Source: an uncultured Pelagibacteraceae bacterium
Lineage (GTDB): Bacteria; Pseudomonadota; Alphaproteobacteria; Pelagibacterales; Pelagibacteraceae
Assembly (NCBI GenBank): GCA_902611815.1
Contig: CACMAZ010000013.1
Coordinates: 1 to 33,638, forward strand
Direction: 5' to 3'
DNA length: 33,638 nucleotides
Made by a program: the position numbers and the translations under genes. Under the pieces are notes generated by a model. That model worked only from the letters and a program-made list of their open reading frames with translations. It made no database searches and was not told where the DNA came from. The stretch's first letter is position 1, and each line of letters starts with the position of its first letter. Shown here one piece after another: positions 1 to 7,591 of the stretch.

Positions 1-648
1 AGAGTTATCTGCAGATAAACCTTGTAAATGTATCATTTTTGAGTCCGGTATTTCTATAATTGACTTATTTTTCTCAATAGTTTTGTCACATAAATCATTA
101 TCTTCGAAATACATAAATAAATCTTTATCAAAACCACCTATTTTATCAAAAAATTCTTTTTTGATTAAAAGAGCACAACCTACTGCAAATTGGTAACAAG
201 TATCACCCTCAGCTTTTTGGTTATTCAAAATATTTTTCCTCTTTATTTTTTCTCTATTAATATAGGAAAGACTGCCATTACTTCTTCTGTTGTTACTATT
301 ATCGTATAACGCAGGAACTAAAATTCCAATATTCTCATAATTAAAATATGCCTTGTACAAAGTTTCAATAGATGCACTTTCAACCAAAATATCTGGATTT
401 AAAATAAAAATGAATGGAGTTTTGCTCTCTGATACACCTAAATTATTACCCTTTCCATATCCTAAATTCTTTTTTGTTTTTATATATTTTATGTTTTTAA
501 TACCCTCCACTAGTAAACGTATTTCATCAGACTTTGAATTATCAACAATAATTGTTTTAAATTTACTTATTTCAGATAAATTTTTTTGGATCAATTTGTA
601 ACTATTAAAGCAAACTATTATAAGTGTTATGTCATTATAGATATTCAT
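1..648 (-). CDS. Glycosyltransferase family 2, C-terminus cut by window edge
   Basis: This open frame of 216 codons reads off the left edge of the window, so the C-terminus is missing. Residues 7-16 form the first beta strand of a GT-A fold (ITLIIVCFNS). An NPDI motif at 84-87 supplies the DxD-like metal/nucleotide-sugar site. GGFDKDLFMYFEDNDLC at about 171-187 is the acceptor-side motif common in rhamnosyltransferase-like GT2 enzymes. It probably transfers a sugar from a nucleotide-sugar donor onto a surface polysaccharide or lipid on the cytoplasmic side of the membrane. The ATG overlaps the TGA of the preceding glycosyltransferase gene (ATGA at 645-648), so the pair is likely translationally coupled. 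Sugar and acceptor cannot be read from the sequence. An open frame on the plus strand at 353-601 is only its shadow. Confidence 0.85.
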   Translation of the reverse strand, partial: MNIYNDITLIIVCFNSYKLIQKNLSEISKFKTIIVDNSKSDEIRLLVEGIKNIKYIKTKKNLGYGKGNNLGVSESKTPFIFILNPDILVESASIETLYKAYFNYENIGILVPALYDNSNNRRSNGSLSYINREKIKRKNILNNQKAEGDTCYQFAVGCALLIKKEFFDKIGGFDKDLFMYFEDNDLCDKTIEKNKSIIEIPDSKMIHLQGLSADNS

Positions 649-1652
649 TTGGCATTAAACAACTTTATCCACTTTTTTTTTATCTTATTAAAATGATATT
701 TTTTTGAACTCTTAATTGAATTATTTATATATTTATTTTTGTTAATCTGGTTTTTTTTTATTAATTCTAAGATTTTAAATGATAAAGATTTATAATCTTT
801 AACGATGAAACCATTATAATTATTTTTAATTATATCTTTCAATACAGTTTCACCAAAAGTTATAACAGGCAAACCACATGCATTAGCTTCTATTGCGTTA
901 AGACAAAATGTTTCATCATATCCAAGACATATCATGCCCAAAGATTTTTTGTATGTACTTTTCAATTTGTTTTTTTTTACCCTTCCTAAAAAAATTATAT
1001 TATATTTTTTTAAATAATTTTTTAATTTTCTATATTTACTTTTATCAACACCAAAAATATATAATTTAGTCTTTTTATTCTTTGAATAAATATAATTTAC
1101 CCATATATCCAGGGTCTCTTTTAACCCCTTTTCTCTCTGTACAGACCATATAAAATCATTTTTTCTTTTATAACTATTTTTGTTAACAATAAATTTATTT
1201 GATAGGAAGTTAGGTATTATAATTTTTTTATTAAAAAAATATAAATTTGAAGTCTTTTTTTCAAGATATTTACTTACAAAAACTGCTGTTATCTTATTTT
1301 TTAGAATTGATAATAATTTTTTTTTTCTTAAAGCTTTTTCAATAGCTAAAGTATTATGCATCCACAATATTTTTTTTGAATTTCTAAAAAAATTAAAAAT
1401 ATTCGGATCATTTGAACTTACTATATAGTCAAAATTATAATTATGATTCTCTTTTTTTAATTTAGAAATTGGTAGATTTATTAAATTTTTTCTTTTGATG
1501 ACTTTTTTACATATTGTTGAAAGATAAATATTATAATCTTTTGATGAAAGACTATTACATAGTTCTAAGTTAAGAGTTTCTATACCACCTAACTTACTAT
1601 TACCTATTGAATTTAAATCAAATTTTGTTGGACAGTGGAATAATATATTCAT
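645..1652 (-). CDS. Glycosyltransferase family 4 (GT-B fold)
   Basis: A protein of 335 residues when started at the ATG at 1652. An in-frame TTG one codon upstream (1655) is possible but less likely. The N-terminal Rossmann half contains LGGIETLNLEL (21-31), the usual donor-lobe loop of GT4 enzymes. The C-terminal half has the EX7E signature at Glu247-Glu255 followed by ANACGLPVITF, which binds the nucleotide sugar. Such enzymes are retaining glycosyltransferases acting at the cytoplasmic membrane in LPS or polysaccharide assembly. The ATG touches the TGA of hom (TGATG), and the stop overlaps the next GT2 gene, so it sits in the rplM-to-GT2 operon. Substrates are not predictable. The protein is very rich in Lys, Asn and Ile, like its neighbours, and shows no sign of recent transfer. 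Confidence 0.88.
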   Translation of the reverse strand: MNILFHCPTKFDLNSIGNSKLGGIETLNLELCNSLSSKDYNIYLSTICKKVIKRKNLINLPISKLKKENHNYNFDYIVSSNDPNIFNFFRNSKKILWMHNTLAIEKALRKKKLLSILKNKITAVFVSKYLEKKTSNLYFFNKKIIIPNFLSNKFIVNKNSYKRKNDFIWSVQREKGLKETLDIWVNYIYSKNKKTKLYIFGVDKSKYRKLKNYLKKYNIIFLGRVKKNKLKSTYKKSLGMICLGYDETFCLNAIEANACGLPVITFGETVLKDIIKNNYNGFIVKDYKSLSFKILELIKKNQINKNKYINNSIKSSKKYHFNKIKKKWIKLFNAK

Positions 1653-2944
1653 CAATTAAAAAGTCTTAATAACACAGGCCTCTTAAGAATCTTTTTGTTT
1701 TTTTTTAACGATTTTAAACAATTATCTGAATTAAGTTGTTTAGTTTTATGGGTAATAATCACTATAGATGCAGTTTTAAGTTTATTGTCAGGTATTTGTA
1801 TCATTCTTTGAATGGATATGTGATTTTTTGCTAAACTCTTTGTTATTTCAGAAAGTACACCAGGTTTATCTTTAACCTCAAATCTTAGATAAAGAGAATT
1901 TTCGTAATTCTTTATATTAAATGGAGAGATAAATTTCCTTTTATCACTAGATGCTCCTAATGGATTTTTAATATTACCTCTTAAAATAGAAAGAAGATCT
2001 GACATTAAAGCAGATGATGTAGGTCCTGGTCCAGCACCCTCCCCTTGCAATATGCTTTCACCTACAGGTTTACCTTCTAATATAGCTGCATTCATAACAC
2101 CATCAACATTACCAATATAGCTTTTCTTTTTAACTAAACATGGATGAACTCTTTCAAATAATTTGTTATTTATGATTTCTGTTATACCTAGTAATTTTAT
2201 TTTCATATTTAATTGATTTGCTATCTCAAAATCTTTTGGTTCGATAAATTCAATACCCTCCATAAGTAGATTATTTTTAGAAATTTTCTTTTTAAAAGCC
2301 AGAGAAGACAAAATTTTAACTTTTGCCAAGGTATCGTAACCGTTAATATCTAATTTTGGATCACCAGGCTCTGCATATCCTAAAAATTGTGCTTTTTTTA
2401 GTACATTTTTAAAATTATCGTTTGTCTTATCCATCTCTGATAAAATATAATTACATGTACCGTTTAATATTCCATAAACTTTTGTAATTACATTTGTAGA
2501 CAACCCTTCTTTAATAGTTCTTAATATTGGTATCCCACCTCCTACAGATGCTTCAAATTCAAGATTTACTTTTTTGTCTTCAGCAATTTTGCTTAGATAA
2601 TCACCGTGTTTTGATATTAATGCTTTATTTGGTGTTATTACATGTATCTTATTTTTGAGTGCTTTTTCAACAATTTTTTTCGATACACCATCTGATTGAC
2701 CAATACATTCAAATAAAATATCTATTTTTTTATAATCTAAAATTTTAAACGGATTTTTATAAAAAATTTTTTTATTAATCTTAAATTTTCTTTTTTTATT
2801 TTTATTTTTAGCAGAAATAGCTACAACATTTATATCTTTGCCAGTCAGTAATTTTATCTCTTTTTTTTTATTTTTTAGTTCGTTTAAAAGATAATTTCCA
2901 ATTTGGCCTAATCCTATAACAGCAATATTTACATCATTTTTCAT
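1652..2944 (-). CDS. hom: Homoserine dehydrogenase
   Basis: Reduces aspartate semialdehyde to homoserine with NAD(P)H, the branch point to threonine and methionine in the cytoplasm. The 430 residues match the usual length of the monofunctional enzyme with an ACT domain. The N-terminal Rossmann motif is GLGQIG (11-16). The catalytic domain carries EASVGGGIPILRTIKEGL, GILNGTCNYILSEM and GYAEPGDPKLDINGYDTLAK, all hallmarks of the family. A C-terminal ACT domain begins near residue 350 (LRFEVKDKPGVLSEITKSLA) and probably mediates threonine feedback inhibition. Its ATG overlaps the TGA of a small lipoprotein gene (ATGA, 2941-2944) and its TGA overlaps the glycosyltransferase start. Homoserine made here would also feed MetY, encoded 2.3 kb away on the other strand. 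Confidence 0.97.
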   Translation of the reverse strand: MKNDVNIAVIGLGQIGNYLLNELKNKKKEIKLLTGKDINVVAISAKNKNKKRKFKINKKIFYKNPFKILDYKKIDILFECIGQSDGVSKKIVEKALKNKIHVITPNKALISKHGDYLSKIAEDKKVNLEFEASVGGGIPILRTIKEGLSTNVITKVYGILNGTCNYILSEMDKTNDNFKNVLKKAQFLGYAEPGDPKLDINGYDTLAKVKILSSLAFKKKISKNNLLMEGIEFIEPKDFEIANQLNMKIKLLGITEIINNKLFERVHPCLVKKKSYIGNVDGVMNAAILEGKPVGESILQGEGAGPGPTSSALMSDLLSILRGNIKNPLGASSDKRKFISPFNIKNYENSLYLRFEVKDKPGVLSEITKSLAKNHISIQRMIQIPDNKLKTASIVIITHKTKQLNSDNCLKSLKKNKKILKRPVLLRLFN

Positions 2945-3111
2945 TTGTTTATATCAGGATAATCTTTTTCTAAACCTTTATTCTCTATTAACAATTTAAA
3001 CTCTTCGAATGTTAAATCTTCATTAATATCAAATTTAATAGACACATTTTCAGATTTTTTGTTACTACATGATAATAAAATTGTTAAAATAAATATTAAT
3101 AAAATTCTCAT
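2941..3111 (-). CDS. Small predicted lipoprotein (56 aa) of unknown function
   Basis: A 56-codon frame fills the space between argC and hom exactly. Its ATG overlaps the argC TAA (TAATG, 3113-3109) and its TGA overlaps the hom ATG (ATGA, 2944-2941). The protein starts with a short, uncharged hydrophobic stretch after one arginine and ends in a lipobox, ILLSCS, with Cys15 as the predicted lipidated residue. The mature part of 42 residues is charged (many Lys, Glu and Asp) and probably forms one short helix (LTFEEFKLLIENKG). I recognise no family: it lacks the GLKGPLY motif of LptM/YifL, the small lipoprotein often found near lysA. Perfect stop-start coupling on both sides argues that it is translated. 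Its function is unknown. Confidence 0.75.
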   Translation of the reverse strand: MRILLIFILTILLSCSNKKSENVSIKFDINEDLTFEEFKLLIENKGLEKDYPDINK

Positions 3112-4130
3112 TAAATTAAACCCTCATCGATTTTAAAGCCAAATTTAATATTTAAATTCTGTATTGCTTGACCAGCACCACCTTTTATCAAATTATCTAT
3201 AGCAGATAATATCACTAATCTATTTCTATCATTTGTTTCACAAATCGAAATATCACAATAATTAGTATTTATTACATTTTTAGTGCCAATAGGCGTATTT
3301 TTTTTGTAAATGCGAATAAACTTGTGTTTTTTATAAAATTTTATCAAAAAATTTAGGATTTTTTTAGTACTTATTGTCCCTTTTTTTTCAACATATATTG
3401 TAGATAAAATTCCTCTGAACATAGGTAAAATATGAGGAGTAAAATTAAATTTATTCTTATTTGATAAGTAAGAAAGCTCCTGGCCAATTTCAGCATTATG
3501 TCGATGATTAGGTATTCCGTAGGCACTTAAAGATTTAAATAAATTTATTTTTTGTGCTTTTTTTAGAATTCCTCTACCCGCGCCAGAGTATCCTGATTTT
3601 GAGTCAATTATAAGTTTATTTTTTTTTATATATTTAGCTTTAAATAAAGGATAGAGCGGAACAATAATTGAAGTCGGATAGCAACCGGGACAGGCAATAA
3701 TTTTTTTATCTTTTATTTGTTTTTGATTTAATTCTGATATGCCATATGCACACTTATTTAATAGTTTTTTTGATTTATGTTTAATTTTGTAAAATTTTTG
3801 ATAAATATTTGCTTTTTTTAACCTAAAATCAGCCGATAAATCTATTAGTACATTTTTTTCATTTAAATTATTTGCAATTACTTGACTTTGCCCATTGGGT
3901 AAAGCTGTAAAGATTACATCTACTTCTTTAAAGTATTTATAGTTAATTTTAATAATTTTTGGTAAATTATATTTTTTTAATTCTTTATCATAAAAATGTA
4001 TATTTTTACCAATTGATGAATTGCCACAAAGATATTTTATATTTATATATTTATGATTACATAAAAGTTTAACAAGTTGTACTCCTATGTAGCCTGTAGA
4101 TCCTGCGACTAAAACATTAAGTTTGTTCAT
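3111..4130 (-). CDS. argC: N-acetyl-gamma-glutamyl-phosphate reductase
   Basis: Third step of arginine biosynthesis: NADPH-dependent reduction of N-acetylglutamyl phosphate to the semialdehyde. The 339 residues fit the long (type 1) form of the family. The nucleotide-binding motif GSTGYIGVQLVKLL is at 10-23. The catalytic cysteine lies in ACPGCYPTS (Cys150). SGYSGAGRG and the IPNHRHNAEIGQEL stretch form the rest of the active site. It lies 36 bases downstream of rpsI on the same strand and overlaps the following lipoprotein gene by one base. No other arg gene is in the window, so argC appears as an isolated pathway member inside a ribosomal-protein operon, an arrangement also seen in other alphaproteobacteria. 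Confidence 0.97.
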   Translation of the reverse strand: MNKLNVLVAGSTGYIGVQLVKLLCNHKYINIKYLCGNSSIGKNIHFYDKELKKYNLPKIIKINYKYFKEVDVIFTALPNGQSQVIANNLNEKNVLIDLSADFRLKKANIYQKFYKIKHKSKKLLNKCAYGISELNQKQIKDKKIIACPGCYPTSIIVPLYPLFKAKYIKKNKLIIDSKSGYSGAGRGILKKAQKINLFKSLSAYGIPNHRHNAEIGQELSYLSNKNKFNFTPHILPMFRGILSTIYVEKKGTISTKKILNFLIKFYKKHKFIRIYKKNTPIGTKNVINTNYCDISICETNDRNRLVILSAIDNLIKGGAGQAIQNLNIKFGFKIDEGLI

Positions 4131-4166
4131 AATGGTTATATTAACAGTTGATATTTAAAAAAGATA

Positions 4167-4589
4167 TTATCTTTTAGAAAACTGAAAACTTCTTCTAGCT
4201 TTTCTATGACCGTATTTTTTACGTTCAACCGATCTAGAATCTCTGGTGGTAAGTTTTTCTTTTTTAAGTGTTGGCTTTAAAGTTGAGTCAAACTGTAATA
4301 ATGCTTTAGAAATCCCATGTATCATAGCACCAACTTGTCCACTATGACCACCACCTTTAACAGAACATCTTACATCATAGGAGGTTGACTGATTTATAAT
4401 TTCAAACGGTTTGGTTAATTCACTCTTATGATTCACTCTTTTAAAGTACTCTTCATAATTTTTTCCATTAACTATTATTTTACCCGAACCTTTTTTTAAC
4501 CAAACTTTTGCAATTGATTTTTTTCTTCTTCCAGTCGCATATTTACTATTTTTAAAATCTAAATTTTCAGTGTTAGAAGTTTCTACCAT
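4167..4589 (-). CDS. rpsI: 30S ribosomal protein S9
   Basis: Small-subunit protein of the 30S head whose C-terminal tail reaches the P-site tRNA. The 140-residue product has the S9 core ATGRRKKSIAKVWLKKGSG (19-37, with the conserved GRRKxAxA-type motif) and GGGHSGQVGAMIHGISKALL. It ends in the basic tail KKYGHRKARRSFQFSKR. It begins one base after the rplM stop, giving the universal rplM-rpsI pair. The extra 15 N-terminal residues before the core are typical of alphaproteobacterial S9. Confidence 0.98.
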   Translation of the reverse strand: MVETSNTENLDFKNSKYATGRRKKSIAKVWLKKGSGKIIVNGKNYEEYFKRVNHKSELTKPFEIINQSTSYDVRCSVKGGGHSGQVGAMIHGISKALLQFDSTLKPTLKKEKLTTRDSRSVERKKYGHRKARRSFQFSKR

Positions 4590-4590
4590 T

Positions 4591-5049
4591 TTAATTTCTG
4601 ATAATATTTTTGTTATTTAAATTTTCTATCTTTATAACCTCAGGATTTTGTGCAGAATGAGGATGGCTTTCACCAATGTAAACTTTAAGTTTTGACAGTT
4701 GTTTTTTTGCAAGAGGTCCGCCGGGAAGCATTCTCTTTACTGCTAACTTTAAAATTTCTTCTGGTTTTTTTTTGCTAATTTTTTCAGGTGTTGTTTCTTT
4801 TATACCGCCTGGATAACCTGTGTGTCTGTAATATTTCTTGTTTTCAAATTTATTGCCAGTAAATTTTATATGCTCTATATTTTTAACAACAACAAAATCA
4901 CCATGATCCATGTGTGGTGAATATTTAGCTGTATTTTTGCCTCTCAATATTTTTGTAATTATTGTTGCTAATCTTCCAACAACCGCATTTTTAGCATCAA
5001 TTTCGTACCACTTGGAATTGATTTCTTCTTTTTTAACGAACTTTGTCAT
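4591..5049 (-). CDS. rplM: 50S ribosomal protein L13
   Basis: Early-assembling 50S subunit protein. The 152 residues contain the L13 motifs: WYEIDAKNAVVGRLAT near the N-terminus, the SPHMDHGDFVVVKN stretch, YYRHTGYPGG, and VKRMLPGGPLAKKQLSKLKVYIGESHPHSAQNP. It is the first gene of a minus-strand operon running through rpsI, argC, a small lipoprotein gene, hom and two glycosyltransferase genes. Its promoter is probably the TTGACA/TATTAA pair just upstream (5061-5088), which leaves only a very short leader before the ATG at 5049. Confidence 0.98.
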   Translation of the reverse strand: MTKFVKKEEINSKWYEIDAKNAVVGRLATIITKILRGKNTAKYSPHMDHGDFVVVKNIEHIKFTGNKFENKKYYRHTGYPGGIKETTPEKISKKKPEEILKLAVKRMLPGGPLAKKQLSKLKVYIGESHPHSAQNPEVIKIENLNNKNIIRN

Positions 5050-5060
5050 ATTGAGCCGGA

Positions 5061-5088
5061 TTAATACTTAATAATATTATATTGTCAA
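5061..5088 (-). promoter_or_regulatory. Candidate sigma-70 promoter of rplM operon
   Basis: Reading the minus strand, a perfect -35 hexamer TTGACA (5088-5083) is followed after 16 bases by TATTAA (5066-5061) as -10. Transcription would then begin around 5054, only about five bases before the rplM ATG. The match is seen directly. Promoter activity is inferred, and the leader would be almost absent. Confidence 0.5.
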
Positions 5089-5119
5089 TTTATTATATTT
5101 AGCTTGTTTTATACATTCT

Positions 5120-5154
5120 CACTATGATACCCTAATGGTGTTTTAAAAGGGTAT
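5120..5154 (+). promoter_or_regulatory. H-type pseudoknot, SAM-II/SAM-V-like riboswitch (upstream copy)
   Basis: CACTAT (5120-5125) can pair with ATGGTG (5135-5140, one G-U pair). ATACCC (5127-5132), which lies in the loop of that stem, can pair with GGGTAT (5149-5154) after an A/U-rich linker TTTTAAAA. Two interleaved helices of this kind are the H-type pseudoknot shared by the SAM-II and SAM-V riboswitch classes, which are known in marine alphaproteobacteria and in SAR11 in front of methionine-cycle genes. The position before metY fits S-adenosylmethionine control. The pairings are visible in the sequence; the class and ligand are inferred. No run of U follows, so it does not look like an intrinsic terminator. 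Confidence 0.7.
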
Positions 5155-5164
5155 TTAAACTTTA

Positions 5165-5203
5165 TTGTGTGCCCTAACATAAAAAGAAACACAAAAAAAG
5201 GAG
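5165..5203 (+). promoter_or_regulatory. Second pseudoknot-like element covering the metY ribosome-binding site
   Basis: TTGTGT (5165-5170) pairs perfectly with ACACAA (5189-5194). The loop between them carries GCCCTAA, whose CCT (5173-5175) can pair with AGG (5199-5201) of the Shine-Dalgarno sequence AAGGAG (5198-5203), eight bases before the metY ATG. The CCCTAA box and the A-rich stretch before the 3' pairing strand recur in the upstream element. This suggests a tandem arrangement in which the second aptamer hides the ribosome-binding site when ligand is bound, as described for SAM-V. The three-pair second helix is weak on paper, so this call is less certain than the first. Confidence 0.5.
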
Positions 5204-5210
5204 TAATATT

Positions 5211-6536
5211 ATGAGTAAATCAAAAAATCCAGAAACGATAGCTTTACATGGTGGTGAATATAGAAGTGATCCTGCAACAACAGCTGTTGCTGTACCAATC
5301 TATAGAACAACGTCATATCAGTTCAATAATACTGGCCACGCAGCGAATCTATTTGCATTAAAAGAATTTGGAAATATTTATACAAGAATAATGAATCCAA
5401 CGAATGATGTACTCGAAAAAAGAGTAGCAGCTATAGAAAATGGTCTTGCCTGTGTAACCGTTGGATCAGGACAAGCAGCATCAACATTTGCAATTGTAAA
5501 TGTTTGTCAAGCTGGTGATAATTTTGTTAGTTCAACTGATTTATACGGTGGTACAGTTAATCTTTTTACACATACATTAAAAAAATTGGGTATTGAAGTG
5601 AGGTACGCAGATCCTTCAGATCCTAAAAACTTTGAGAAAGCAATTGATGATAGAACTAGATGTTTCTATGCTGAGACTTTACCTAATCCAGCATTAAGAG
5701 TATTCCCAATAAAAGAAGTTTCTGATATTGGAAGGAAACATAATATCCCATTAATAATGGATAATACAGCGGCTCCGATAATTTGCAAACCGCTAGATCA
5801 TGGTGCAGCTGTAGTAGTGCATTCTTTAACTAAATTTATAGGTGGTCATGGTACTGTAATAGGAGGTTGTTTAGTTGATGGTGGTAATTTTGATTGGACA
5901 GCAGATCCGAAACGTCAACCATTATTTAATGAACCTGACATGAGTTATGGTGGTGCTAAGTGGGGAGAAGTAGTACCTCAATTAACTGGAGCAAATGTTT
6001 CTTTTGCAGTAAGGGCAAGAGTTTGTTTACTTCGAGATCTTGGCGCACCTCTTGCACCAGATAATGCTTGGGGAATTATTCAAGGATTAGAAACTGCACC
6101 ATTAAGAATGAAGCAACATTGCTCTAATGCAGAAAAGGTGGTTGATTTTTTAACTAAACATAAAAATGTTGAAAGAGTAATATACCCTACTCTTCACAAA
6201 GGAGCCGTAGGCGATAGGACCAAAAAGTATTTCTCTGGTGGAAATGGAGCTTTAATTGGTATTGAAGTTAAAGGAGGTGTAGAAGCAGGTAAAAAATTTA
6301 TAGAAGCACTGAAAATGTTTTACCATGTTGCAAATATAGGTGATGCAAGAAGTTTAGCAATTCACCCGGCAACTACTACTCATAGTCAATTAACAGAAGA
6401 AGAGTTATTAGCAGCAGGTGTAACACCTGGATATGTTAGGCTGTCAATTGGTATTGAGCATCCAGATGATATAATTGCAGACTTGAAACAAGCTTTAGAT
6501 GCTTCTGGCAAACCTAGCTTAAAGGCAGTTAGTTAG
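5211..6536 (+). CDS. metY: O-acetylhomoserine sulfhydrylase (MetY type)
   Basis: PLP enzyme of the Cys/Met metabolism family that makes homocysteine from O-acetylhomoserine and sulfide in the cytoplasm. The 441 residues are the length of MetY rather than the shorter MetB. Features include ETIALHGGEYRSDPATTAVAVPIYRTTSYQF-type N-terminus (split here over residues 8-38), YTRIMNPTNDVLEKRVAAIENG (57-78), DNTAAPI (184-190) and the PLP lysine in HSLTKFIGGHG (Lys208). A good AAGGAG lies at 5198-5203. The long structured leader implies SAM-responsive control. Base composition and codon use are richer in GC than flanking genes, consistent with a highly expressed protein. Its stop overlaps the convergent ctaA by eight bases. 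A cystathionine gamma-synthase activity cannot be excluded from sequence alone. Confidence 0.93.
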   Translation: MSKSKNPETIALHGGEYRSDPATTAVAVPIYRTTSYQFNNTGHAANLFALKEFGNIYTRIMNPTNDVLEKRVAAIENGLACVTVGSGQAASTFAIVNVCQAGDNFVSSTDLYGGTVNLFTHTLKKLGIEVRYADPSDPKNFEKAIDDRTRCFYAETLPNPALRVFPIKEVSDIGRKHNIPLIMDNTAAPIICKPLDHGAAVVVHSLTKFIGGHGTVIGGCLVDGGNFDWTADPKRQPLFNEPDMSYGGAKWGEVVPQLTGANVSFAVRARVCLLRDLGAPLAPDNAWGIIQGLETAPLRMKQHCSNAEKVVDFLTKHKNVERVIYPTLHKGAVGDRTKKYFSGGNGALIGIEVKGGVEAGKKFIEALKMFYHVANIGDARSLAIHPATTTHSQLTEEELLAAGVTPGYVRLSIGIEHPDDIIADLKQALDASGKPSLKAVS

Positions 6537-7548
6537 TTTTTTTATTTAAAAATAAAAGATAAATACTAAAGCTTATTAATATTATAGAACTTATTTGGTG
6601 CATAGATGCTAAAATCATTTGTGCACCACTCAATATTGTAATTATTCCTAAAAAAATTTGTATAAACAATATTATACCTAAAGATTTCATAATTTTATAA
6701 AATTTAAATAATTTATCTTTAATGACAAAATATAAAATCAAAAGAAAAATTATTAATATAAGATAAGCTAAATTTCTATGAATAAATTGAACTAATGAAG
6801 GATCACTAAATACTTTAATATTAAATAAATTTAAAAAAATATTATCATTTGGAAAATAATTGTTACCCATTAAAGGCCATGTATTATATATTTTTCCAGC
6901 ATCCATACCAGATACGAAAGCGCCAAATATAATTTGCAAAAAAATTGTAAATAAGAATATCGAGGGTAAATTATATTTAATAATTTGATTATCAGTAAAA
7001 TTATATTTTTTGTATTTTAAAATATTCCAAAGAATTAATGATAAAATTATAAATGCCGTTGTTAAATGCAAAGATAATCTAAAATGACTTACGTCAACTC
7101 TATCAACAAGTCCGCTAGCAACCATAAACCATCCTAAAAATCCTTGAAAACAAATTAGTAAAAATATAAGAAAAAGTGACTTTGTTTGGCTAATTCCTTT
7201 TTTATAAGAAAAATAAATTAATGGAATGAAAAAGAATAAACCTATTATTCTACCCAAAAACCTATGTGCCCATTCCCACCAAAAAATTATTTTAAATTCA
7301 TTCATAGTCATATTAAAATTTTGAAGTTTATATTCAGGTATTTGTTTATAAAGACTGAAATAATTATCCCATTCAGATTTTGATAAAGGTGGAAGAAATC
7401 CTTTTATAAGTTCCCATTGTGTGATGGATAGACCAGAGTCAGTCAGTCTAGTTAGTCCACCTACGATAATTATACTTGAAACAAGTATAAACATGACAAT
7501 TAGCCAATAATATAAATATTTATCTATGTTTTTATCGTTTAAGTACAC
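6529..7548 (-). CDS. ctaA: Heme A synthase (COX15/CtaA type 2)
   Basis: Integral membrane enzyme that oxidises the heme O methyl group to give heme A for cytochrome aa3 oxidase. About eight hydrophobic segments are visible over 339 residues. Family motifs include GGLTRLTDSGLSITQWELIKGFLPP (about 31-55, quoted here in part by position), the heme-ligand histidines in WWEWAHRFLGRIIG, SHFRLSLHLTTAF, QFIHRNLAYL and ASMHQISS, and FVSGMDAGKIYNTWPLMG in the second half. The frame begins with GTG at 7548; an ATG overlaps it but in another frame, and the next in-frame ATG would remove part of the first helix. It ends convergently inside the last codons of metY (eight-base overlap). Confidence 0.95.
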   Translation of the reverse strand: MYLNDKNIDKYLYYWLIVMFILVSSIIIVGGLTRLTDSGLSITQWELIKGFLPPLSKSEWDNYFSLYKQIPEYKLQNFNMTMNEFKIIFWWEWAHRFLGRIIGLFFFIPLIYFSYKKGISQTKSLFLIFLLICFQGFLGWFMVASGLVDRVDVSHFRLSLHLTTAFIILSLILWNILKYKKYNFTDNQIIKYNLPSIFLFTIFLQIIFGAFVSGMDAGKIYNTWPLMGNNYFPNDNIFLNLFNIKVFSDPSLVQFIHRNLAYLILIIFLLILYFVIKDKLFKFYKIMKSLGIILFIQIFLGIITILSGAQMILASMHQISSIILISFSIYLLFLNKKTN

Positions 7549-7591
7549 ATTTAAATAGATATAATATTTATTAATAAATCCAAAAGAATAA

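Noticed and set aside
353..601. An 82-codon open frame on the plus strand
   Set aside because: It lies wholly opposite the partial GT2 gene, whose motifs (NPDI, GGFD...FEDNDLC) show the minus strand is coding.
5127..5160. ATACCC/GGGTAT hairpin as an intrinsic terminator
   Set aside because: The loop is long, the stem is short and no U run follows; the interleaved second helix fits a pseudoknot better.
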